From Spirochaetaceae bacterium (GTDB lineage: Bacteria > Spirochaetota > Spirochaetia > DSM-27196 > SLAA01): a stretch of 53,941 bases of DNA. The DNA is taken from positions 1 through 53,941 of the forward strand of contig PUPD01000302.1 in assembly GCA_003552985.1 (NCBI GenBank), in the 5' to 3' direction. The notes beneath the pieces are model-generated. The model did no database searches. It worked only from the letters and a program-made list of their open reading frames with translations, and was not told where the DNA came from. Of the stretch, positions 19,129-26,844 are shown piece by piece; positions within the stretch are counted from its first letter, which is position 1, and every line of letters begins with the position of its first letter. The position numbers and the translations under genes are program-made.

Positions 19129-20218
19129 TGGGGCTGTATAATCGCGTGCTTTCAACTACTCGTCGCCGCCGCACTCAGGAGGTGTTTGGTAGTGCGTACG
19201 AAGGACGCGACGGCGCGCGATCGGGTGCTTCGGCCGTAACGGACGCGCACAGCGTTGAGCTCGGTAAAAAAAAAAGAAGTTAGACAAAGCCCTGGCCGAG
19301 CCGGGAGCCTTGGAGCTCGAGCCGCATCGCGATCTCCTAAGACTGATCGCCGGAGTGCAGGAAGCCCCCCGGGGGCTCGAGACCCCCGCAACCATATTCG
19401 CAGCGATCGATCGGGCGGTCGGCGTCCGCAGCGGAGCACTGCTGCTTCCCGACCATGCCGACTCGGTGTTCTCTCCATGGGTGCTGCGGAACGTCGGCCC
19501 AACTACCGAGCACCGCCTTCGCCCGCCGTTCGAGCTCATCGCTCAAACCGCGACCGACTCCGATACCGTAAGCCCGCAGTTGCTCGCTCCGTATGTCTCG
19601 CTCCAGGATCGCGACAATCTCGACCACGGCGTGCTAACCCCTTTCGTGTACGCCGGTACGGCTCACGGACTACTTGTCGTTTTCGACTCTCCCTACTCCG
19701 TGTATCGCGATAAGCTGGAACTGATGCTCGCCGCGGTAGCCGACCGTTGTGCGGTGCTCCTCGCGCGCACACGCACCGGGATTTTCAGCTCCACGCGGCA
19801 GGTGATTCCCCTCGAGCAATCGGAGTTTTTGCAAGCCGCACAACAGCTCAGTGATAAGACGTCGCAGACAGGCATGGCACTCACCTGTATCGTTGTCCGC
19901 TATTGGAACGCGATCGACCTGATATGCGAGCAACACGCCGAGCTGGACCGGCGCCGGGTGGTGCAGGATCTTGAAGCCGTGCTCACAGCCACTTTTGCGG
20001 GCGTAGCGGCGTTGACACAGACGAAGGACGGGCGTCTGGCTGCTCTGATGGTGCGCGGTCGCGCACCGGATCACGAGTTGCTCGAGCACCAACTCGCCAC
20101 CTTACTCGGCAGACTGTTCCCGTCGCTGGAGGATCAGGCGGCGATCAGACTCGAGGCCTTGAGTGCGGGCACCGAATCGGGCGAGTTCGCTGCTGAGCTG
20201 GCTGCTAAGCTGACGTAA
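19128..20218 (+). CDS. GAF-like domain protein, reading frame interrupted by a -1 shift at an A10 tract
   Basis: ATG at 19128 (taATG overlap with the upstream stop) reads MGLYNRVLSTTRRRRTQEVFGSAYEGRDGARSGASAVTDAHSVELGKKKRS* (19128-19283). The downstream ORF lacks a convincing start; a -1 shift in the A run joins them as ...ELGKKKKKLDKALAEPGALELEPHRDLLRLIAGVQEAPRGL... The downstream part has a GAF-like fold pattern. Confidence 0.7.
19266..19275 (+). repeat. A10 homopolymer within a coding region
   Basis: gagctcggtAAAAAAAAAAgaagttagac; longest A run I saw inside a coding region of this GC-rich window. Confidence 0.95.
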
Positions 20219-21921
20219 TGGTCCATGTAGAACCGGGTCGCTCCGGTACCCCTACCGCGCGCATCGGCTCCCACACGCTGGTGTCGCGCTATGACCCACG
20301 GCGCGAAGCGCTGCGATTCGTGCAGGACCGCCTGGCACATGCAGCCCCTCGCGTCGTGGTTGTGCTCGGTGAGGTCTTGGGCTACCTGACCGAAGCGATC
20401 CGCACGATGCATCCCGAGGCCACTGTCGTAGCGGTCTATTACAGCGCGGAAACGGTGGTTCACAGCGTTGCGACGCCCGATGCGCTCTGGCATCCTGACC
20501 TCGGTCTGCCGCTGAAAGCCTTCCTGGAACGCAGCCTGCCTGAAGAGTATCTGGAAGCTGTCGAGGCGCTCGAATGGGCCCCTGCGAGCCGGGCTTTTCC
20601 CGTGCCGGCTGAACAGGCTCGTGGACAGCTTCGCGCCGTGATCCAGCGGCTCTCGGCCGGCGCGATAACGGCTTCCTATTTCGCCCCGCGCTGGTTCCGC
20701 AATGCCGTGGTGAACTATCTCTGCATCAGCACCTTCGCCAACCTCCAGATAGAGCCGGAGACAGCGGTTGTGATCGCAGCCTCCGGCCCTTCGCTGAACC
20801 ACTATATTCCGGCCCTCGAACAGGTTCGGGACCGGATTCTCCTCTGGGCCCTTCCGTCGGCGGTGCTTCCTCTAAGATCGGCGGGCATAGTTCCCGACCT
20901 GGTGATAGCCACCGATGGAGGGGTGTACGCCGCCGAGCATCTGGAAGCGCTACGCGGACGGGCGGTCCCGGTAGCGATGCCGCTCACGGCCGGCAGGGGG
21001 ATCTGGCGCTCCGGTTCACCGGTGGTCCCGTTATGCCAGGGCGGGATCGTCGAAACCGCTATTAGCGAGCTGATAAGACCTCCGGCCGTCGCTTTACCGC
21101 CCAACGGCACGGTAGCAGGCAGCGCGCTCGAGCTGGCACTACGATTCGGGCCGCGAAGCGTCACGTTCGTGGGGCTCGACCTTTGCAGTGACGATATCCG
21201 GCTGCATGCACGGCCCCATGCATATGAACACTACTATCGGCGGGCCGAGAGTCGGTTGTCGCCCTACCTCTTGTTCCAGTTCGCCGCCGCCGAGCCGCTC
21301 GAACGCATCTCCACACGCGCACGACGTTCGCGCGCACTGGAAACCTACGCCACCTGGTTCTCGGAGCGCGTGTCGCGCTGCGCGACTCCGGTATACCGGG
21401 TCCCTCCGGCTGCAGCCGCCGTGAAAGGAATGATCGCACTCGAAACTCTGGAAACCGGCCCTAGCGCTCAGGACACGGGCCTGCGCGCTGCCACTCCGGA
21501 GCATGCTGCCGCTCGGGGGCGCGCTACAGCTCAGGGGCGGTTCTCACCCGGGGACTTCTTGCCGGGGAGATCCGAGCCGAGGAGTGCCTCGCCGGAAAGC
21601 TCGCCGCGGCGGCATACACAGATGCAGACGCGCTGTGTGAGTGCAGCGCCGCTTGCCGAGCGCAAAGCTGGTGTTGATAGACTGCTCGCCGCGTGGCGAG
21701 CCGCTGCCGCCAATCTGGACAACCTCGCCGCAAGCCGGCTTGAAGGGCCGTTAGACGATACTGAGCGTCTGCTTGCCCGGGAGCTGGCACGCTACCTTAC
21801 TCCCCAGCTGTTCCGCAGATGCACCGTCGCAAGCTCGGAGCACAAGCGACGTACGCTCCTTAGGGAAGCCCGTGAGCGGTTGCTCGGCGAGCTGGACCAT
21901 GTTCGCAGGTGGCTTCGATGA
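20218..21921 (+). CDS. DUF115 / MptE-like (motility-associated factor, Maf-type) protein, copy 1
   Basis: TAVVIAASGPSLNHYIPALEQVRDRILLWALPSAVLPLRSAGIVPDLVIATDGG...SALELALRFGPRSVTFVGLDLC; overlaps the upstream stop (taATGg). Confidence 0.82.
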   Translation: MVHVEPGRSGTPTARIGSHTLVSRYDPRREALRFVQDRLAHAAPRVVVVLGEVLGYLTEAIRTMHPEATVVAVYYSAETVVHSVATPDALWHPDLGLPLKAFLERSLPEEYLEAVEALEWAPASRAFPVPAEQARGQLRAVIQRLSAGAITASYFAPRWFRNAVVNYLCISTFANLQIEPETAVVIAASGPSLNHYIPALEQVRDRILLWALPSAVLPLRSAGIVPDLVIATDGGVYAAEHLEALRGRAVPVAMPLTAGRGIWRSGSPVVPLCQGGIVETAISELIRPPAVALPPNGTVAGSALELALRFGPRSVTFVGLDLCSDDIRLHARPHAYEHYYRRAESRLSPYLLFQFAAAEPLERISTRARRSRALETYATWFSERVSRCATPVYRVPPAAAAVKGMIALETLETGPSAQDTGLRAATPEHAAARGRATAQGRFSPGDFLPGRSEPRSASPESSPRRHTQMQTRCVSAAPLAERKAGVDRLLAAWRAAAANLDNLAASRLEGPLDDTERLLARELARYLTPQLFRRCTVASSEHKRRTLLREARERLLGELDHVRRWLR

Positions 21922-23756
21922 GCCGACAAGACACCGGAGGGCAACTGCCGCCTTCAGACCACCCGGGCTCGGTTCCGTCGGAGCTTCTGCTGAGGCGGAA
22001 TCTCGAAGCGCTTGCGGCCGGCGGACGGAACCGGGCTGCAGTGCAACGGATTGAAGCGGCGCCCTACGACCGATCGGTGCAACTGCTGAGCTCGCGCAGC
22101 GGCCTTCCGGTCGCGCTCGTGGCGGACGCTGAGCGCGAGGTATGGCTGCATTCGCGCTACGATCCGCTGCGTGAGTCCGAGCGTGCGGCCGCCGGCGCCG
22201 GTTTCGGGGGCTACGTGTGTGTGTTCGGTCTCGGCCTCGGCTACCACCTGGAAGCGTTGCTACAGAGCCGCCGAGTGGAAGCGGTAACGGTCATGGTGGA
22301 AAGCGCCTCACGAACGCGCTCGCTGCTGGCGATGCGCGACCTAAGCGATACCTTGGGCGACACTCGACTCACGGTATTGGCAGAACCCGACGCAAGCGAA
22401 ACCAACATCGCGGTCCGCGACAGTTACCTGCCCGCCATCCACGGAGCGATGGAAACCGTCGTGCTGCAGGGCGCGCGCCGGCTGTCTCCCGGCTGGTATG
22501 CTGCGGCCGCCGAATCGGTGAGGTCGGCCGCTGAGCATGCCCTAGCCGAGTATCACACCCAGCGCCGGCTCGGCCGCCGCTGGTATATGAATACGCTCGT
22601 GAACCTCGCCGCCGGCGCGCGCGGCGCCGCCACACAGTCTCGCTCCGCCCTCCGGACGCTCCTCCATCCGGAGCGCCCGGCTGTGATCACCGCTGCCGGG
22701 CCGTCCCTGCGGCGTGCGCTGCCGCGCCTCGTCAAGCAGCCGGAGACCCGTAGCCTAATCGCCACCGATAGCTCTCTACCGGTGTTGCTCGCAGCCGAGA
22801 TCACCCCCGACCTCGTGATATCCATCGACTGCCAACAGGCCTCCTACCACCACTTGCTGGGAAGCGGCTCGCGCGATCTGCCCGCGCTGCTCGATCTTGC
22901 CGGGCCGCCGGTGATGCATCGCCGCTTTCCCACTGCAGCCGTCGTCACCAGTGCACACCCGCTCTCACGCTACGTTCGTGCGCGGCTCGGAGGTCCACCG
23001 GAGATCGACCTGGCAGGAGGCACCGTGACGTACGCCGCGGTTGCACTGACCCTGGAACTGGAGCTCGACGAGATAGAGCTCTTGGGCGCGGACTTCGGCT
23101 ACCCCTCACGCGTGCCGTACTGCGTTGACAGCTACCTTGACCACCACTTCAGAACCGGCGCGACGCGGATCGATCCTCTCGAGCAACGGCATCTGGAGTT
23201 TGTGTTCGGCGAGCCCGGCCTCGAACCAGACGCCCGTGTCCCCGAGCTGTACCGCTCTCCGCGGATGCTCCGCTATCAGACGGCCACCGCAGGCCTTGCC
23301 CGCCGGTATGGGCGCGAGCTCGTTCCGCTCGAACCGGAGCTGGGGCGCTGGACGATCCGTGCCGCCTCCGGCCCGCCTTCGCGCTCGCCGAAGCCGCAAC
23401 ACGACAGGGAGAGCGGTCCGGCGTTCTCCGGTTCGGTCCGAAACCTGCTGCGCGATTACCATGCGTCGATCGCGGCTCTGCGCTGGTCAGCGGATGAAAG
23501 CTATGCGGCCTATCTCGCCGGTTTGAGTTACGCGCAGCGCGAAGTCTGGAATACGCTGCTTCCGCTCCTTCCGGCTTTCTACCGGGAGGACTGTACGCAC
23601 TGGACGCAAACTGCCGGTCAGGCATGCCGTTGGGCGCTAACGCGGTTAAACCGGATTCTCGAACGCAATCCCAGCGTATCCGACGATCGTATCGCCGCCG
23701 ATGACATCAAAGCTGGTATAGTACCCGACGAGCTTCCCGGCGGCGGATCCACATAG
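21918..23756 (+). CDS. DUF115 / MptE-like (Maf-type) protein, copy 2
   Basis: PAVITAAGPSLRRALPRLVKQPETRSLIATDSSLPVLLAAEITPDLVISIDCQ...EIELLGADFGYPS; ATGA overlap with copy 1. Confidence 0.82.
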   Translation: MSRQDTGGQLPPSDHPGSVPSELLLRRNLEALAAGGRNRAAVQRIEAAPYDRSVQLLSSRSGLPVALVADAEREVWLHSRYDPLRESERAAAGAGFGGYVCVFGLGLGYHLEALLQSRRVEAVTVMVESASRTRSLLAMRDLSDTLGDTRLTVLAEPDASETNIAVRDSYLPAIHGAMETVVLQGARRLSPGWYAAAAESVRSAAEHALAEYHTQRRLGRRWYMNTLVNLAAGARGAATQSRSALRTLLHPERPAVITAAGPSLRRALPRLVKQPETRSLIATDSSLPVLLAAEITPDLVISIDCQQASYHHLLGSGSRDLPALLDLAGPPVMHRRFPTAAVVTSAHPLSRYVRARLGGPPEIDLAGGTVTYAAVALTLELELDEIELLGADFGYPSRVPYCVDSYLDHHFRTGATRIDPLEQRHLEFVFGEPGLEPDARVPELYRSPRMLRYQTATAGLARRYGRELVPLEPELGRWTIRAASGPPSRSPKPQHDRESGPAFSGSVRNLLRDYHASIAALRWSADESYAAYLAGLSYAQREVWNTLLPLLPAFYREDCTHWTQTAGQACRWALTRLNRILERNPSVSDDRIAADDIKAGIVPDELPGGGST

Positions 23757-24494
23757 CTGCGCGTAGCGCGCTGCGCAGGCGCCGGCGCCCATCGAGCAGG
23801 CAGCGCGGTTGCTGATCGCCGCCTCGAGCGCGGCGTGCGGGTCAAGCTGCAACAGCGGCTCGATAGCACTAGGATCGTTCTCGCGTTTCACCCAGTCCAC
23901 CGCTTCGGCTGCCGGACCGTGCGGCGTAAACCCGAAGCCCGCTCCGTAATGCGTGAGATCCGTCGAGCCAACTACTCCAAGCCTGGAGTTGGTCTGCCGT
24001 GCAACCTCGGCCAGCTGTTCCGCCAACCGCAGCGCCTGTTCGTCCGGCGGAGCTCGCAAGTAAAGCAGCTGCGCCTGCGGGAACAGCTTCTTGACGAGCG
24101 GCAGCTGAACTTCAACACTGTTGTCGACCTCACGGTCCTCAACCAGCTGAAGCGCCTCACGCAGCCTCCGTCGAGCCGTCTCGGCGGCCTGAAGATGTCC
24201 CAGCGGCGTCTCGAACCTATCCTCGAGCGCCACATGGATAGGGTCTCCCGGCCGCAGGTGACCTCCAACTACCGCTATGCAGTCGAGATCGGGGGCCAGG
24301 CTGCATAGCGTGGCATACGCCAACGCCCCTGAAAATGCCCAGCCTGCATGCGGCACTACAACCGCCCGGGAGGAATCGGCTGATTCAAACCGGCTGCGCT
24401 CCTGTTCGAGCTCCCGGACCGCCTCGTTCAGTTCCGTCGCGCCGACCGGATACCATCCGGGCGGAAGCTTCCGTATCCTCGTCCTGTCGCTCAT
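23646..24494 (-). CDS. Memo-like protein (AmmeMemoRadiSam system protein B)
   Basis: AVVVPHAGWAFSGALAYATL...HSVEVQLP-like NSVEVQLPLVKKLFP...LVGYYTSFDVIGGDTIVGYAGIAFE; start ATG at 24494, not the extended ORF start at 24794. Confidence 0.85.
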   Translation of the reverse strand: MSDRTRIRKLPPGWYPVGATELNEAVRELEQERSRFESADSSRAVVVPHAGWAFSGALAYATLCSLAPDLDCIAVVGGHLRPGDPIHVALEDRFETPLGHLQAAETARRRLREALQLVEDREVDNSVEVQLPLVKKLFPQAQLLYLRAPPDEQALRLAEQLAEVARQTNSRLGVVGSTDLTHYGAGFGFTPHGPAAEAVDWVKRENDPSAIEPLLQLDPHAALEAAISNRAACSMGAGACAARYAQLCGSAAGKLVGYYTSFDVIGGDTIVGYAGIAFENPV

Positions 24495-24503
24495 TGATTC
24501 TAG

Positions 24504-24512
24504 ATTATAACA
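24504..24512 (-). promoter_or_regulatory. Extended -10 element (TGTTATAAT) for the Memo-like gene
   Basis: Minus-strand TGTTATAAT lies 9 nt before the ATG at 24494. Confidence 0.45.
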
Positions 24513-24578
24513 TCGGCGATTAGTTGCCGATACTAGGAGCGTTGATAGTAACCCGAATTTCTGCCTGAACTGGAGCTT

Positions 24579-25862
24579 ATGAACAAATCGTTTCCGGCGG
24601 TGCTTACAGCACTCACGGTTATCTTTCTTGTAGCCCTCGGCATGACATTCGTCCTGCGCATGGAACACCGTCGCTCCGTGAACCTCGCCGACCGTGAGGC
24701 GCAGTTTCGCGCCGTCGCCCGCTCGCTCGGCGAAGCCTACCGTGAGGGCGAGGAGCCGGCATCTACCGCTACCCGGGAAATCGTCACAGAGCACCTCGAG
24801 GCCGCGCGCGGGCCACGCGTGTTTGCGGTCTACAGTTACGATACCGGTCTTGAATACCTCTGGACCTACTCACCCGCATATATCCGCTCGAGCCCGAGCG
24901 CGAATGTCGCGGTGCCGGGCCTCCCGAGTTTTTCGTACAACGATCTGACCGAAGGCCAGCTTTCGCGTTCGGTGCAAGGACACGACGAGGAGGCCTGGAT
25001 CGTCGAAGCAATCTATCCGTTGCTGCTCGGGTCGGACTTTTTCATCCCCCTGCGTGACTCGCTCGTCGCGTTGGTGGCGTTCGCAACGCTGATGCTGATC
25101 ATCGCCTTGGTCGCAAGCTACCGAGAACGGCAGGTCGAAGACGGAGCGCACTACGCTACCGCCGGGCCGCACACGCCGGCAGGCCGGCCTCGACGTCACT
25201 CTGAGCCGACCGGGCCCCGTCCGGAACACCCGACAACGCCGGCAGAGATCGAATCCTTCGACGAGTTCGATTTCGACCTCGACCATGAGCTGCCTCCGGT
25301 GGAGGGGCCGGAGCAGGGTGTCGGCAGACCGCCCGGCCACGAAGCCATTGAGTCGCTGCGCGGTTCGGACGGCAGTCAGCCCGGCGCTCACGCCGCAGCC
25401 GCAGCCGTAGCCTCCGTGCCGGACGAGCGCACCCCCCTTGCGCAGCAAGTCGGTGAAGCGGTTGAACGAACCGCAGCCGAAGGGGAAAACCTGGTGCTCG
25501 CGTTGCTGCAGTTTCCCGAGCCCACCGAGCTGCGCGGTATCGAGCGTGTCTTTGACCGCGAGGTTGAGATCAGCGATCTCGAGGACGGACGCTACGCCGT
25601 ACTGATCCCTGACCAGGACGTGCGCGGGGCGTTTCAGCGCTTTGAACGGTTTCAGGCACACCATGCCGAACAGACCGGACGGTACGACCGACCGGCGCCC
25701 AGCGTCGGTATCACCGCCAGAAACGACCGGCTGGTTTCCGGCGATCGCCTGATTACCGAAGCCCGGGTAGCGCTGCAGAGAGCGAAGAGCGAGCCGCGCC
25801 GAATCGTGGGATTCTCGGCTGATCCCGATCGGTTCCGCAACTACATCGTTCGGCGCAGCTGA
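24579..25862 (+). CDS. Membrane sensor-like protein with degenerate GGDEF-like C-terminal domain
   Basis: Two TM segments (TALTVIFLVALGMTFVL; LVALVAFATLMLIIALVAS) flanking a periplasmic domain; C-terminus SVGITARNDRLVSGDRLITEARVALQRAKSEPRRIVGFSADPDRFRNY resembles the C-terminal half of GGDEF domains, without a recognisable GGDEF motif. Confidence 0.6.
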   Translation: MNKSFPAVLTALTVIFLVALGMTFVLRMEHRRSVNLADREAQFRAVARSLGEAYREGEEPASTATREIVTEHLEAARGPRVFAVYSYDTGLEYLWTYSPAYIRSSPSANVAVPGLPSFSYNDLTEGQLSRSVQGHDEEAWIVEAIYPLLLGSDFFIPLRDSLVALVAFATLMLIIALVASYRERQVEDGAHYATAGPHTPAGRPRRHSEPTGPRPEHPTTPAEIESFDEFDFDLDHELPPVEGPEQGVGRPPGHEAIESLRGSDGSQPGAHAAAAAVASVPDERTPLAQQVGEAVERTAAEGENLVLALLQFPEPTELRGIERVFDREVEISDLEDGRYAVLIPDQDVRGAFQRFERFQAHHAEQTGRYDRPAPSVGITARNDRLVSGDRLITEARVALQRAKSEPRRIVGFSADPDRFRNYIVRRS

Positions 25863-25913
25863 CCTGCGCCGCAGCTGAACTGCCCGGCCAAGGCAGCCAA
25901 CCCGGCTACCGGC

Positions 25914-26843
25914 TCAGGGCACGCCGGCGAGGTCACGCAGCGGCCTAAGCACTCGGACCACGTCGTCAGGGTGCAGTCGCGACGCAAATCCTCCCGGCAA
26001 ACTGCCGGGACCGCGGCCTACGGCCCAGACATCGTGGTCTAGGATATGGAGCTCGAGCTCGTAGCGCCTCCCGGTATCGCTGACCGCGCTCACCCGAGCA
26101 TCCGGATCATCCAGCTGCAGCTCCCCGACGTTCCGCAGATCGTCACCGTTCAGGCGATCAAGCGCGGCCAGCATCACCCTTACCTCGGGCGCGTGCGGCT
26201 GCAGTTCGCGCTCCGGCGCCAGCCAGGACTCGAACCGTTCGTACTGCAGCTCATAGCGGTCCCCGGGCGCGTCTACCTGAAGCCGCCGTATCCGGCCGGG
26301 CTCAATTCCTTCAGGAAACACGCGTCGCTCGAGATAATGAGCGAGCTCATCCGGCAGGAGCCTGCGCAGCGCCCGATCAGACAGCGCCCCCCCCTCCCCC
26401 TCCGGTTCGCGATAGTATGTGCCTTCTTCCGCATCAGACCCGAGAGTAAGCTCGTGGGCAGTGCCGTCCCGCAGGCGCACGCGCAGCGTAAGCCGGTTCG
26501 CCTGATCCAGCCCGTAACGCTCAGACCGCTCCGGCGCTTGTGCGGTAACGGTGCGCGCCCGCCGGGCCGCGCTCAGCTCCGACAACGCCGCCATCACTCT
26601 GTCACCACGCGCCGGGCGTCGCGGCTCGGGACGGAGCACCCACCAGGTTCCGTCCTCGCGCTGCAGCTGCAGCTCCGCCTCACCGTAGCCGAGCCACAGC
26701 TCGCGCACCTCCTCAGCGGAGAACCGTACCACTGCAGGCGGCCGGTCGCGCCCCCCAAGCAGCCCGAGGAGGGCTCCGCCCAGAAGCGCGGCAAGCAGGA
26801 CGATGCCGGCCACAGCTCTCAGCTGTTGCCGATTCGACACCAT
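25914..26843 (-). CDS. DUF4340 domain-containing protein
   Basis: Single N-terminal TM then VVRFSAEEVRELWLGYGEAELQLQREDGTWWVLRPEPRRPARGDRVMAALSELSAARRARTV, typical of DUF4340; last gene of the Gld-like ABC operon. Confidence 0.75.
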   Translation of the reverse strand: MVSNRQQLRAVAGIVLLAALLGGALLGLLGGRDRPPAVVRFSAEEVRELWLGYGEAELQLQREDGTWWVLRPEPRRPARGDRVMAALSELSAARRARTVTAQAPERSERYGLDQANRLTLRVRLRDGTAHELTLGSDAEEGTYYREPEGEGGALSDRALRRLLPDELAHYLERRVFPEGIEPGRIRRLQVDAPGDRYELQYERFESWLAPERELQPHAPEVRVMLAALDRLNGDDLRNVGELQLDDPDARVSAVSDTGRRYELELHILDHDVWAVGRGPGSLPGGFASRLHPDDVVRVLRPLRDLAGVP

Positions 26844-26844
26844 A

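Noticed and set aside
19177-19194. Strong SD-like AGGAGG followed by GTG inside the interrupted GAF gene, as an alternative start for the downstream frame or a frameshift stimulator
   Set aside because: The GTG is in the third frame and soon meets a stop, and the SD is about 80 nt from the A10 tract, too far for classic -1 stimulation.
17167-24494. Striking abundance of the palindromic hexamer GAGCTC, also seen throughout the window
   Set aside because: Most occurrences are in-frame Glu-Leu (GAG CTC) or the reverse-strand equivalent in a genome favouring these codons; not shown to exceed codon-pair expectation.
24495-24794. 100-aa N-terminal extension of the Memo-like ORF
   Set aside because: Overlaps the divergent gene at 24579 and carries no Memo-family sequence; the conserved start fits the ATG at 24494.
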